Shown here piece after piece: positions 13,622 through 24,518 of a DNA stretch of 64,000 bases (its first letter is position 1; every line of letters starts with the position of its first letter). The position numbers were made by a program, and so were the translations under genes. Origin of the DNA: Sphaerosporella brunnea. Taxonomy: Eukaryota; Ascomycota; Pezizomycetes; Pezizales; Pyronemataceae. The stretch is taken from positions 1 to 64,000 of the forward strand of contig VXIS01000079.1 in the NCBI GenBank assembly GCA_008704415.1, given 5' to 3'. A model generated the notes under the pieces. It had not been told where the DNA came from, searched no databases, and saw only the letters and a list, made by a program, of their open reading frames with translations.

Positions 13622-14020
13622 CATCTAAGCATCAACGCTCTCGCCCGTCCGGCTGCGTTGGGCTGATGTGGGTTGACCAAAAAGCCCGGCTGGCTGTTTG
13701 GGCTGCAGCCCACGACGGAGACCACAATGAGGACAAATACGACCACCATGATATCAACTATTTCTATGAAATGAAAAGTACATAAAGATGTCCGCCGTGT
13801 AAAATGATGACTAGGAGGGAATCACTAGATAGGAGTTTACTATAACATTACAGATCCTGAGAAGTTTATCGGCGCCGACTGAACCCCGCCACTCGCAGTG
13901 GCCGGTCTTCAGCGGAGATCGCTCAAAGCCCTGGCAGCCGGGCCGGCCGACAGCGGGCTGGGCCATTTGGGCTGGTGCAAAAAGCCCGCCCGGCTGTTCC
14001 GGCTGGCTACTAGATAAGTG
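13622..14020 (-). mobile_element. Decayed copy of the hAT-like MITE found at 53515
   Basis: Read on the minus strand, this stretch follows the element at 53515-53968 from end to end, including the GGGCTTTTTGATCAGCCC-like subterminal words, the core around the conserved ATGATGACTAGGAGG-like stretch and the TTTATCGGCGCCGACTGAACCCC-like region. Both ends are mutated relative to the CAGTGTTCTCA terminus and the flanking 8-mers do not match, so no target duplication can be shown. It is about 55 bp shorter than the other copy and looks older. Confidence 0.75.
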
Positions 14021-14865
14021 TGCCAGCGTGATATCGATCTCCCCAGGGAAAGCCTTCTACAGCTTTCTGCTGGATAGCATCTACGTTTTGCTGCGCGTGC
14101 CTACTAGCGGACGAGGATTTTCACCGGTGTGTATTCCGATATAGTATTGGGGTTGTAGAGAGTGAATAGCCCGAGGAGCAAAGCCGGCTCTGCCACTTCA
14201 CGGCTGGGTATTTCTGTCAGTCTTGTCTGCAGTTCTGGCCTTGGATGGCGGGTAAGTTTTGGATTTTTAGGATGGCATCGGCACTGTCAGCTACTCGAGG
14301 AAAGGGATAACTCTTCTCAGTACCCGCTCAATTTTACAGGTGCATGTTTGTGCGGGCATGGTGAGGTGCGGTGAGTCGCGGTCATGAAATATCACTCTAT
14401 CCTCACACTGGGGAACGACCAGAATCATCTTGAATCAACAAAAACAACAACACATTATGTGCTTAAATGTTCAGTAGCCGCGACTCAGTAGGTCAGACTC
14501 AACCTACCCGCCTAACTCTTCAGACACCCTCGTTCTTGCAGCCACCGGCCATATCGTCCCTGTCATTTGGGGCAAACGGCACGAATCGCAGACAAACCAA
14601 AGAATATCATCCCATCCAACAGTATCCATTGGCATGAAAGTTGAGTGAGCGTGATATTTGATCTGGTCCGATCCCTAATCGACCAAACAGATAATTTTTT
14701 TTCTCTACGCACTAGATGGTGCATCATAGGATCTCACCCGGAATTTCTAGGGAGTCGTGATAGCATAGGCACAAGTATAATTAGTCGAAAAGTTGAAATA
14801 TATGCTACAAGCTCTCCATAGCGTCTCCAGCTCAAAAACGACGGATTTAGGTTTAGAGTAGAAGC

Positions 14866-14975
14866 AAAAAATGCAAGTGCAGCAAGTGGCTGAAACTTAC
14901 ACGAAGGAGAAATTATTGACTATATCGAGAAAGTCTTGCCCTACAGCATTTTTTGGTTCTAAATGCTGTGCTTGG
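14866..14975 (+). repeat. Diverged dispersed repeat, copy B
   Basis: Second copy of the family at 1255-1367, same orientation. The clearest shared blocks are GCAGCAAGTGGCTGAAAC, ATCGAGAAAGTC and CAGCATTTTTTGGTTCTAAATG; between them the two copies differ by indels. No larger element boundaries were found. Confidence 0.55.
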
Positions 14976-16647
14976 AGGAATTCTTGGATTCAATGCAGCG
15001 ATTATTGGGCCCGCAAAAATAGAAACGAGCTCGAGTGACACATCATGCTAAAGCCTGGATGAAAAAGCTCCCTTGCGTGGAAGTCAGGATCCTTCTGACA
15101 TGCATGCACACCAGAGCTTCAATGTCGTCAATTCTAAATTTATATTCGTACATTCTATCTACCTTTCGTCAATTGGAGGGAAACGCGCCTCGCACGGAAG
15201 TTGAGTTCTCCCGATCCGGCAGAAGATGCTGTGGCCACGCCGGGGGAGAATTCGCGACCGGGATGAGGTTTAAATCTTTACGATGGTTGACGTTGTGGTC
15301 CCAGGATGTTCCCCCACAAACATAATATCTACCTGCGTTCTGTGGGCCCTATGGATGCATAGGCATGTTGTGCGTCGCGCATACGCATAAAGGATCGTCC
15401 ATCCCCTGGTGATATTCTGTGCAGATAAGTTTGGTCTTTCAGTCGTCCCACTGTGGGGCCGGAATGCACGATCACGATCAGGAGACTTCAAGGAAAGATC
15501 CACCGTGATATTTTCCAAGCCGGACCGTGAAGGTTTTCTTATCATCCAGGCCAGGATTTAAGTGTGTATTCGCATACAGACACCCAAACATCTGTGGGCC
15601 GGAGGCGTGATCCGGAACGAAACAGCCCTTCATCTCGGTTCATCGCTCGGGAACCCTGGAAATCTCGGCTTCATCTTCCCTAAATGGGCCTAAGCTGGAC
15701 CACGACCCGTACCTGCATGTGTCAAAGGTGGTAGCTCCAGTTTGCCTGCGGTCTTCGCTTCCGTAGTTACCGTACGTAGAGAAGTTGGAGGACCCACGCG
15801 TTCGCGAAGTGTTTAAGGATCCGGGATAGATATGTATCTACTGCGCTCGAGCTCTCGTTCTCTGCCCCATGGCCCCCAGACTTCAGCTTCGATTTGTGTT
15901 TGCTCGAGCCGTGGAAAGGGACCAAACAGAAACGAACGGATGCCTGCCGTGGTGTAGACGCTAGCCGTGATAGTCTACCGTTGAGACTCTTGGGATCATT
16001 TGGCGGAACGGGGCGGCCGCTGTTGGGTGGGCCACGATCGGCGCGAGTGATGTCTCACGATAGCTGTGCTTTAGGGCGTTCAGCCGGGCCAGACTTTGCG
16101 ATGGACGAAACAAACATTGCTAGCACAAAGGTCTTCTCCCGTCCGGCCCGCCCTGTGTGGTAAAGCAAACAACCGCAACAAAAAAAAAATTTCTTCAAGG
16201 AGGCAAGGGCAGCAACATGCCTAGCCGATCCGTGCTCCCAAACCAAAACCTTCCCACCTGATTCGCGCAGAGGCCTCCCAAGCCCCCCATGACAAACAGA
16301 AACAACGCCCTGACTCTTCCCTTCTCCCTTACAAACACAAACACTACTTCAACCCACCCATCTGCCTCCTTTTACGCGTCGTCTCCGAATTCCTCAAACC
16401 CGCATTTGTAGAATACACAACCTCACTCACTCACGAACAAAAACATCATCGTCATCGCTAAACGTAACGAGAACTTTACTTCTTCTAACGCACACGCACG
16501 CACGCATTACCGCCCGCCGCCGCCGCTAAAACACGCGTTTGCATATCCAACCCACGCCACAGCTGTACTACTCCACATCGCCAGCGGCAGGCAGCACCCT
16601 ACCTACCCTACTTCAGCTCTCTACACACGCAAAAGCAAGCAGTACAA

Positions 16648-17132
16648 ATGGCTGCCATCGCCCGTTCGCATTCCAACCGCGGCCGTCGTCCCGCCCTGAT
16701 CCCGCATCACGCAGACCTGTCGCTGTCTCTCTCAGCCGCATCAGCCGTGCTGAGCTCAGCGACGTACTCGCCAGCGCGTGACGCCCAGACCGGGGTGTGG
16801 GTGCTTACCCCGCCGCCGTCGGCGGGGGGACACACAAGTGTGGCGGAGGAGTTCAAGGAGGACGTGTTCTCATGGGTGAGTTCTTTCATCCATTCATCAA
16901 TCAAGTCACGCGCGACGCGAAGGAAAGGTTGCTGATTGTGGGGGGATGTGAGTAGGTCAATTCGCCTGCTACAGACGATGAGGAGAGACCTGTGCATGCG
17001 CTCAAGGGCGATACTGTTTGTTCTCGCATGGCTACCGGCGCGGAAACGGTACCCACCAGCCCGCTGAGCGGCACCTTCGAGGTGCTGGAACGGCAGAAAC
17101 GGCGTTTGCAGGAGGCTGGCCAGGAGTGTTGA
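16648..17132 (+). CDS. Small fungal protein of unknown function
   Basis: Two exons, 16648-16875 and 16956-17132, give 134 aa. The intron is 80 nt, has a GTGAGT donor, a CTGAT branch-like word and a TAG acceptor, and preserves phase 0. The start is the first ATG after a CA/CT-rich leader. The first exon is Ser/Ala-rich and ends in a V-A-E-E-F-K-E-D-V-F-S-W stretch; the second is acidic, then ends in a short helix with E-R-Q-K-R-R-L-Q. No membrane segment or known domain is recognised. The splice-consistent structure and the leader argue for a real gene; the function is unknown. Confidence 0.6.
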
Positions 17133-18097
17133 AAGTTTTGCGAAATCTCGAAAGTTGCGGACCAAGATGCGATGATTTTTACGACTGTTTACGATGTTAT
17201 GATGTTACGACTTTACGAAGCTTACGACTTACACAACTATGATATCCGGGGCGGGGGCGAGTAGTAGTAGGCGCGGGGAGAGAGAGAGAGTTGCTACTGA
17301 CTTGAATTTGAAGAGCATTGTTTTTTTTTTCTCTTCTCTTTCGAAATTCTTATCACGTGGAGGCGGGGATCTTTGGATATTTCCTTTATAATAATATTAT
17401 TATCGATGGGGAGCGAGAGATTGGTGGGTTAATATTTTTTCTTGATCTAAGATGGCTGTAGGGTAGGGGTGTTAGGGGGGGTATATAGAAGCTGGGTTGA
17501 TACATCTGGCTGGTCTTTGTGGGGTTCTGGAGCATGCGGTGAAGGGGAGAAGACGGCGTGAAGCAGAGGATTGGAGGTGGGATAATGTTGTTCGGCCTAC
17601 GAAGTGTGCAATGGATTGAAATGAATCACTTCTCTCATCAAGAGTTGTCCGAGTGAACGGGCGATTGTCGACGGCTTGCACGAAAATACTCGTGATTTCG
17701 CGTTAATTGATCTAGCCACTTAGATATGGCTCCTAGCCATCTAGAAACCAGTCGTGAGGTCCCGTTCATTATTTGCCATAATTAAGGCATGCATTGTATA
17801 GCACAGTGTTCAGGACAACCCGCCTGGCTGAAAGTTCTCCAACCGAGTTGACTCGAATCAGCACCACGCAGCCATGAGTAAACTACGGCGAGCCGCTCAA
17901 GCTCGAGCTCAAGCCGAATCTTCTTTAAAATATCCTCTCCGATGTGCCCGCGAACTTATTTTTTAACATTAAACTCTCCTTTCGCAAACCTATTATAAGA
18001 AAGCTCGCGGGACTTTCTCTCCCTCCATCCAATCCTTTCTCCCGCATTTTCATATTCTCACTACTTCTCCCTTACTTACCAATCTCAGTGCTACACA
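17133..18097. other. Intergenic region
   Basis: Nothing coding is seen. The segment is mixed, with a purine-rich stretch near 17270-17290, a T run near 17320, and a perfect AT palindrome of 16 bp (ATAATAATATTATTAT) at about 17389-17404. The last 120 bases before 18098 are CT-rich, which fits a leader for the next gene. Confidence 0.6.
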
Positions 18098-18781
18098 ATG
18101 TCCTCCTCCTCCTCCTCCCACCACGAAGAAGACTCCGACTGGGACTTCGCCAGCGCGGCGTCCACGCCCTCCTCCACCGCCGCTACCACCGCCTCAGATT
18201 ACTCCCCCCAGCTAGCAGCAGCCCTCGCGTACTGGCGCATGCTGCGTGAGTACGCGGAGACGCCGGAGACGCTGGAGACGGCAGAGACGGCCTCGGCCAC
18301 GATCAGGGAGTCCGGCAGGATGATACAGGAACTGGCACTGTCCATTTCCAACCCTTCTTCCGCGGCCTCGGACGTAAGTCAAAACCAAACAGCCCCAGCC
18401 CCCGTCGACCAACACCAACACCAAACCCAAAATCAACATTGGGGCGAGGATAAGCAGCAGCAGGAGGCGTCGGCGGAGGAGGAGGAGGAGGAGGGGGAGT
18501 ATACCCGCCTCAGCAAGAAACTCATCAGCAGCGTACAAAGGAAGATGGTGCAGCTCGAGAAACGGGTGGCTGTTATTGAGACGGAGGATACTCTGAACTG
18601 TAGAATTGCGTGCTTGAACTGTTCGGGTGAGGATATGGCGGATACGGTGCGGGAGCTCCAGAGTGAGAATGCTGCGTTAAAGAGACGGGTGGAGAGGATG
18701 GAAGCGGAGGTGTTTTGGAGGAAGAGGAGGGAAAGGAGGGGGAGGAAGGAGGAGGGGAGGGTGCAGGGTTCGGGGTGTTGA
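18098..18781 (+). CDS. Acidic coiled-coil protein of unknown function
   Basis: Single open frame of 227 aa beginning at an ATG that follows a CT-rich leader. Order: a Ser-rich N-terminus (residues 1-45), a helix near 45-85 rich in Glu/Thr, a Gln/His-rich linker near 95-125, a run of seven Glu residues near 128-135, then a predicted coiled coil from about 140 to 215 (L-S-K-K-L-I-S-S-V-Q-R-K-M-V-Q-L-E-K-R, then E-L-Q-S-E-N-A-A-L-K-R-R), and a very basic Arg/Lys-rich tail. A strong GTAAGT donor word lies in frame at 18374; removal of about 84 nt to the CAG near 18458 would keep the frame and delete the Gln/His linker, so an optional intron is possible. No known family is recognised. Confidence 0.6.
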   Translation: MSSSSSSHHEEDSDWDFASAASTPSSTAATTASDYSPQLAAALAYWRMLREYAETPETLETAETASATIRESGRMIQELALSISNPSSAASDVSQNQTAPAPVDQHQHQTQNQHWGEDKQQQEASAEEEEEEGEYTRLSKKLISSVQRKMVQLEKRVAVIETEDTLNCRIACLNCSGEDMADTVRELQSENAALKRRVERMEAEVFWRKRRERRGRKEEGRVQGSGC

Positions 18782-19855
18782 TTGCGAAGCTGGTGTTGGT
18801 TTTTTGTTTATTTCTCGAGAGCTATGGGGGTTTGTACTTGTCAATGTCCACATATCTGACAGTTATAGGTGTAAAGTATCTTTTGAGGCGTATAGCATAG
18901 CACGTACTGGTGACGGACGGCATTCGACCAAGCAACAGTTTGGAAGCCGGTGATCGCAACAAACCGACCACGGCGCGCATGGAGAAGAAAACGATTGGCA
19001 CCACAAAGGGCCAATCAAAAGAAGCCATTCACAGGAAATAACTCGCAAAAAGAAATTTTACCAAGCAGCCAAGCTCGCCCCTCGCCTAAGGTTGACCAGT
19101 CCGAGTCGATTGGGTGTCTCGGCCGTCCCTCCTGTAGCAGATTGATTGGCCGTCGAGAAAAAGAAAATCGAGCATCAATATTTAATATCCCCACATGACC
19201 TCGGACCGAACCGAACCGCTAAGCTCGCTTATGAATAATCAGTAGCCCTGCAGGTTGCATCCCCCGCCTTCCCTCAGAAACACCTCAGTCCCAGAACAAA
19301 GTCCCCGATCCACTCAACGCTCTACCCGCGATGTCGGCACCAGCAATCACAGTTCAATATTCCGACCCGATGCCGCACGAGCCATCGAGCTGGAAGCCAC
19401 CAGCTGCTCGCTTCCAAAAGCACAGGGAGAGATACCGACTACTTGGATTGGCTATGCCCGTTGGGACGTCGGCAGGCAACCGATGAGGGGTTCTTTGGCA
19501 ACGTGCATAAAAAACCCATGCAGCAAGCAGTATTGGGACCCTGTCGGCGAGCTCCGGGACGATCCTACAGGTGGGGCCGACCAGGGTTATTAAGGTTGTT
19601 TTGTTCCCTTCATCTGAAGAAAAAAAAAACGAGGCGACTTCTTCGCCCCCGCCTCCTCCTCCTCCTCCTCCTCCTCCTCCTCCTCACCACCAATCACCCC
19701 TCCCCTTCTACATCATTTATCCGGCCCGATTGAACAAGAGACACTCGTCCGTGGATCTGTAACAGATCTGGCAACTGAACTCCTCTTGTTGATATTGTTG
19801 CCGTGAAAGACGCCCGGCAAAGCAATTCTCCTCTTCCTCCCACTCTGTCAACACC
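18782..19855. other. Intergenic region with CTC microsatellite leader
   Basis: No supported gene. A CTC/CCT trinucleotide microsatellite at about 19652-19684 and surrounding CT-rich sequence lie just upstream of the transporter start at 19856 and probably belong to its promoter or leader. The frames across 19255-19760 are products of this low-complexity DNA. Confidence 0.6.
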
Positions 19856-20998
19856 ATGTCTTCGAAAGCAGACTACAAGCCGGGCTCATACGACCCGCCT
19901 GAGCCCCCGGCGCCCACGCCCCTCGCCAGTGCCCGCCGCGAGTTCTTCGCCTACATGCGCACCCCACGCTTCTACCTGGTCCTGTTCATCGGGCAGATCC
20001 TCTCTCTCTGCATCACAGGCACCAACACCTTCTCGGGGCTGCTAGCCAACGACGGCACCTCGATCCCGGCATTCCAATCCTTCTTCAACTACGTCCTTCT
20101 CAATATAGTCTACACCTCGTACACACTGTACAAATACGGGCCAAAGGGGTACTTGGAGCTTCTCAAGACGCGGAGTTGGAAATACATTATCTTGGCCTTC
20201 CTCGATGTTGAAGGAAACTACTTTGTGGTCCTTGCGTACCGCTATACCACCGTTATTTCCGCCCAGCTAATTAACTTCTGGGCTATTGTTGTGGTGGTCA
20301 TCATTTCTTTCCTCTTCCTGAAGGTCAGATATCACTGGACCCAGGTCATTGGAATCCTGATCTGTTGCGGCGGTATGGGCTTGCTTCTTGCGCGAGACGC
20401 AGCAAACGGCTCCGCTGTGCACTCCGGAATCCCGACTGAGCTAAAGGGCGACTTGTTCATGCTTCTCGGCGCCAGTATCTACGGCTTCACCAACGTGGCC
20501 GAGGAGTTCCTAGTCTCTCAAGCACCTCTATACGAGGTCGTCGGCCAGATCGGTTTCTGGGGTATGCTCATTTCCGGGGCGCAAGCTGGTATCTTTGACC
20601 GTGCTTCCTTCCGGACTGCACACTGGACACCAGCAGTCGGGGGATATCTCGTTGGGTTCACACTGGTCATGTTTATCTTCTACTCGACCGTTCCCATCCT
20701 CCTGCGGCTCGCCAGCGCGGCGTTCTTCAACATCTCATTGCTTACCTCCAACTTCTACGGCGTGGCGATTGGAATCAGGATTTTTAAATATACACTGGAT
20801 CGGTTCTATCCACTGGCTTTTGTTATGATTATCGTCGGGCTGTTTATCTATTTTGCGTTTATTTCGGTGTATGGAGAGGCGAAGAAACCGTGGTTGGGAG
20901 AGAACCAGGAGAAAGGAATTGTCGGTGTGGGTACGGCGAAGAAGGCGGCACAGCAGGATCAGGCTGTCAGTGATGCTGGGTTGGCGAGTCGCGTTTAG
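19856..20998 (+). CDS. SLC35F1/F2-type (DUF914) membrane transporter
   Basis: Intron-less frame of 380 aa with about ten hydrophobic segments and charged cytoplasmic ends, typical of the drug/metabolite transporter fold of SLC35F1/F2/F6 proteins. Diagnostic stretches include G-T-N-T-F-S-G near residue 61, D-V-E-G-N-Y-F-V-V-L-A-Y-R-Y-T near 121, and the second internal repeat beginning K-G-D-L-F-M-L-L-G-A-S-I-Y-G-F-T-N-V-A-E-E near 197. The start is the first ATG after the CT-rich leader. From memory, mammalian SLC35F2 has recently been reported to move queuine/queuosine; carrying that over to this fungal protein is inference, and the substrate is otherwise unknown. Membrane location is likely endomembrane or plasma membrane. 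Confidence 0.85.
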   Translation: MSSKADYKPGSYDPPEPPAPTPLASARREFFAYMRTPRFYLVLFIGQILSLCITGTNTFSGLLANDGTSIPAFQSFFNYVLLNIVYTSYTLYKYGPKGYLELLKTRSWKYIILAFLDVEGNYFVVLAYRYTTVISAQLINFWAIVVVVIISFLFLKVRYHWTQVIGILICCGGMGLLLARDAANGSAVHSGIPTELKGDLFMLLGASIYGFTNVAEEFLVSQAPLYEVVGQIGFWGMLISGAQAGIFDRASFRTAHWTPAVGGYLVGFTLVMFIFYSTVPILLRLASAAFFNISLLTSNFYGVAIGIRIFKYTLDRFYPLAFVMIIVGLFIYFAFISVYGEAKKPWLGENQEKGIVGVGTAKKAAQQDQAVSDAGLASRV

Positions 20999-22283
20999 GA
21001 GCGCAGGTTGGACGTTTTTTTTGTATTTATGTACGAGTACATGATTAATGCGGCCACCGATGTCAGGACATTTGGAGCCATACGACAGGAAAGTTATAGC
21101 TGTGCTCAGAGCTCCGTTGGGTCAGCTCGCCGCGGCTTGATCAGGGCACCCGGGATATCATGCTTTTGAGCCAAATATCGTGGGTTTGACACAAGATTCA
21201 AGACTCGAACCTTTGGGCCAGTTTGGCATCACACAATATTGAACAAAATGCAAGAATGGCTGTGAATATTGCGATATTGAAAAAGCTGCTGGGACCGAAA
21301 TTTTGGGGTAGGTCTCCGGTATATTTGCGCAGCCTCACCCTTCGGTTCAGGCTGGAGTCATAGGGCCGAACACATTTTGCCGATGTTTCAGCTCGCAAAA
21401 TCACCGAATATTGACTCCAACCTTCGATCTCAAACAACCTGTCGCATCTAAGCTTCACTTCACCAAACCACCACCACAACAGCAATGCCACTCCCACTAC
21501 GTCTTCCCGCTCCTTCTACGCTCCTTCGACTAGTTGCACTCGCAAAACGTCGCGCTCAAGAGCACTACGGCTTCTTGCTAATCTCAACGTTCCAATTAGG
21601 TCCAATGGGAGGCTCGTGAGGCCACTCCTGGGGATTGAAAGGAGATTGGTTGTGGATTTGCAGATGAGGAAATTGGGTGGGGGACGAGGGGAAGTTGGGG
21701 GTGGTGATAGGGATGGTGGGACGATTGCCGGTTGGGGTTATATGGCACTTCTGGCTTGGTTGGTTTACGAGTATCGTAGGGTGTTTGGGTCGAGGAGGGT
21801 GTAGGAAGGTGGGGAATGTTGGGCTTTTGTATGTATGGGCTACCGAATATAGCGCAGTGGACGATAGATGTGGATCCTCCTCTCTGAGCTTGACTTCGTC
21901 GCGACTCTCTCTCGGACTATATTCCGTGGTCTGTCTGCAGAGAGCCGGCGGCCATCGAAAGTACTGGTGCTCGGCCGGGCTTCATGGATGATCACTCGCA
22001 AGCTCTAAAACCAGTTGCCCAACCTCGGGATTAACTTCTACATCTGGCGACCGGTTGTTTTATTGTGAATACCGCTCCTTGTGCAATTCCATTTGAACTC
22101 ATTCTCATCCAGCGGACTCGGACTCGGGGTTTATGACGTTGCACGATATGCAAATTCAGCCTTATTAAGCCATCAGGTGCACGGGCCACCACAGCAACCG
22201 CAGCCCGTTGCCTGCCTACTGTCACATCCGAAGACGACTACGGCTACCTCCACAGATCGCAAATCAATCCCTATGCCGAAACG
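20999..22283. other. Intergenic region with one unresolved small reading frame
   Basis: Mostly non-coding. A short frame starts at the ATG at 21485 after a CA/CT-rich leader-like stretch and stops at 21619 (44 aa, basic, starting M-P-L-P-L-R-L). A second frame further on, ending at 21804, encodes one hydrophobic segment (G-Y-M-A-L-L-A-W-L-V-Y). I tried to join them into a small mitochondrial-type protein but found no splice pair with the right phase, so no gene is called. Confidence 0.45.
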
Positions 22284-23964
22284 ATGGGGACGCCTCAACA
22301 CTCCCGCACCCATTCACGCACGCACTCTCCTTCACAGTCGATCTCACCGATCCCGCAAAACGGGCCTCTAGACCCGCCTTTGTACGTCGGCCAGGGTTTT
22401 GCCGACTTCAAGGTGCGCGCCGCGCGCTCCCTCCGGCTATCCATTTATCCATCGCGTTTCTTCTCCCGCTAACGTTTTCTCCCCTCCGTGTTCCAGCAAT
22501 TTAAAGACAAGCTCACGGACTGGGCTATTTCTGCCAAAGCACGGCTTTTCCCGTGTGGTTGATGGTGGCGAATGGTTCGGTTGCTGACTGAAATCTCCCC
22601 AACAGTTCTATACGCGCACCAAGAAGTCAGATGCGAAGCGGGTCATCGTCGACTGCGCCAGCCCTGTCTGCGGCTTCCACGTCCGTGCCTACCTCTGTGC
22701 CCGCCGGAATTGCGTGGTCGTGGGCACGCTGATGCCAGAGCACACTTGTTCGCCCGAGGCCCTGGCGAACAAGAAACGCGCGCCTGCGAGCAAGCAGGCG
22801 TGGATCCAGCGGATACTACCGTCTACCATCGAGGTTACGCGAGATACTACGCCAACCCAGATCATCGATGCTATCCAGCGGAAGTGGAATCATACCATCC
22901 GATATGAGGCTGCCCAGCGCGCAAAGAGCATGGCGCTTTCGGGGACGGGGGCGGTGTTGGCGGCCAGTGCTGGAGGCGGCGCCGATAATGATGTTATTGG
23001 CGCGGCGGGGCTGCAGAGGGCGTTGCCGCCGCCCGTGACGCAGCAGCAGCAGGTACACCAACAACAAGTCCACCAGCAACAAGTCCACCAGCACCAGCAA
23101 CACCAGCAACACCAGCAACGCCAGCAACGCCAGCAACACCAGCAACAACACCACGCCCAACAGCAGCAGCAGCAGCAACAGCAACAGCAAACGCCCACAC
23201 ACCTCGGCGGCAGCGCAGGGATAAACCCGTCCCAGACGCTCACAACGCCAACCTCAGGGCCGTCTCAATCCCACCTTTCAAACGCGATGAGTAGCTTCCA
23301 CCACCACGCACTGACAACAAATAGTCTCCTCTTCCCGCCGCCCACATCGCAACCCTCGCCGCCCCCGCCGCCTCCGCCGGCCCCCACCTTCGCCACCCCG
23401 CCCCAACCCCCGCCGCAGCCCCCGCCACCCCCAGTAGTACAGAACTCAGACTACAAGTCCCGCCCTGTACGCATCGCCATAGCCGACCCGCTCCTCGCGC
23501 CCTACGTCCGCAACGCGCATCCGTGGCGCGGAAAATCCGTGTTCCTTCGCTACGGTATGCTGCGGCAGCCCACACTCCGGGATCTACTCCGGTGCATCCA
23601 CCGCCACCTACCTTCCGGCCGCATGCCGTACTACATCACTGGCGCGATCTCGACCGCCGACGTGCCCGCACCCGACGAAGTCGGCCACGCCGAGGATCTG
23701 GAGGGCGGTGGCGAGGCGGGCACCGTTGTCCTCAAGGACGATGACGACATCGAGGCCTGGTGGTGTATTTCTGAGGCGAATCCTATGGAGGTGCAGGTCG
23801 TGCTCGACTCGGCTGCTGATGCGGCGGGGGAGATGGCACAGATTCTAGGGGTGGAAACGGTCAGTGGGGTTGGGGTCAAGCGGCCTCGCGTGGATGTTGG
23901 TATCTGGGAGGAGGTCGCTGCGGAGGGAGAAGATGGTGGTGGGAGGAGGAGAAGAGTTGCGTAG
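22284..23964 (+). CDS. MuDR/FAR1-type zinc-binding domain protein with poly-Gln and poly-Pro tracts
   Basis: Proposed exons 22284-22412, 22497-22538 and 22606-23964 (509 aa). The N-terminal third matches the MuDR/FAR1 DNA-binding domain: Y-V-G-Q-G-F-A-D-F-K, F-K-D-K-L-T-D-W-A-I, R-V-I-V-D-C, a second Cys in C-G-F-H-V-R-A, and the terminal P-E-H-T-C zinc-ligand pattern. The third exon then has the W-I-Q-R-I-L-P helix region usually found after this domain. Residues about 165-215 are a His/Gln repeat, 270-300 a Pro-rich run, and the C-terminus is a separate conserved-looking domain. There is no DDE transposase core, so this looks like a domesticated regulator and not an active transposon gene; nuclear DNA binding is inference. 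The second intron only keeps phase if its donor is GC (GCACGG at 22539), so the exact junction is uncertain. The start may lie further upstream in an unseen exon. Confidence 0.65.
23041..23192 (+). repeat. CAG/CAA/CAC trinucleotide repeat in coding sequence
   Basis: A 150-bp stretch of CAG, CAA and CAC codons encodes the Gln/His tract of the MuDR-type protein. Within it, 15-bp units of the form CACCAGCAACACCAG repeat in tandem, then a purer CAG/CAA run follows at 23161-23190. Such tracts are length-variable in other fungi; here only one allele is visible. Confidence 0.85.
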
Positions 23965-24518
23965 GCAACTTCTTCCCTTCCTTCCTTTTTTTACAGGTTT
24001 TTTTTTTTTTTTTCTCACCCTTTGCGTTTTTGCTTTTTGAAAGGCGCGAATATTCGTTATATGTTTCACTTTTGTAGGGCGTTTTCTGGCAAATGGAATA
24101 TCGGTGGGGGTTTGGGTTGTAGATTGCTTTCCTCATCTGTTTTTCTCTTTTCCTTTTTTCCTTTTTTCCTTTTTTTTTTTTACTGTCTGCTCGTCTTTTT
24201 TGCGTGGTTTTTGATTCTGCGTGGTTGTTTTGTTGTGCATTGCCTTTGCAAATTTGGGTACGACTGGACTGGAGGAATATACGTCCTTACTATGCTGCGT
24301 ACTCTTTGTATTTGTGTGAAGCCTTGCCCTTGCAAGATCGTTAGAGGCTCTCTACTTCGGCTCATGGCCTTGTTGGTGATATCAGTATGATCAGCCCCCT
24401 TCCTGGATGGAAACAAAACAATGAGTAACTATGCCATGACGGCTGCCAGTAAATAAATCCCGTCGGCCACAAGTGCACTGCGCACATAACCCCTAAACCT
24501 CGTTTTCATCCTCCGACT

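Larger units (their letters stand above)
7602..16647. other. 9 kb gene desert with repeats and a decayed hAT-like element
   Basis: No reading frame over this stretch shows a family motif or a consistent exon chain. A 14-nt G run at 7858-7871 and C and A runs near 8034-8045 and 8578-8596 are present. It contains hairpins at 8305-8331 and 11849-11881, a diverged repeat at about 8372-8575, the decayed hAT-like copy at 13622-14020 and the repeat copy at 14866-14975 (separate entries). The last 350 bases, from about 16300, are CA/CT-rich and resemble the leader of the gene at 16648. A frame at 11078-11551 has hydrophobic stretches but begins with TTG and was not accepted. Confidence 0.6.

Noticed and set aside
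21485..21804. Small two-part mitochondrial-type protein
   Set aside because: No donor and acceptor pair with the right phase joins the two frames.
22816..23243. Minus-strand frames rich in Leu, Cys or Val
   Set aside because: These are antisense readings of the CAG/CAA repeat of the MuDR-type gene.
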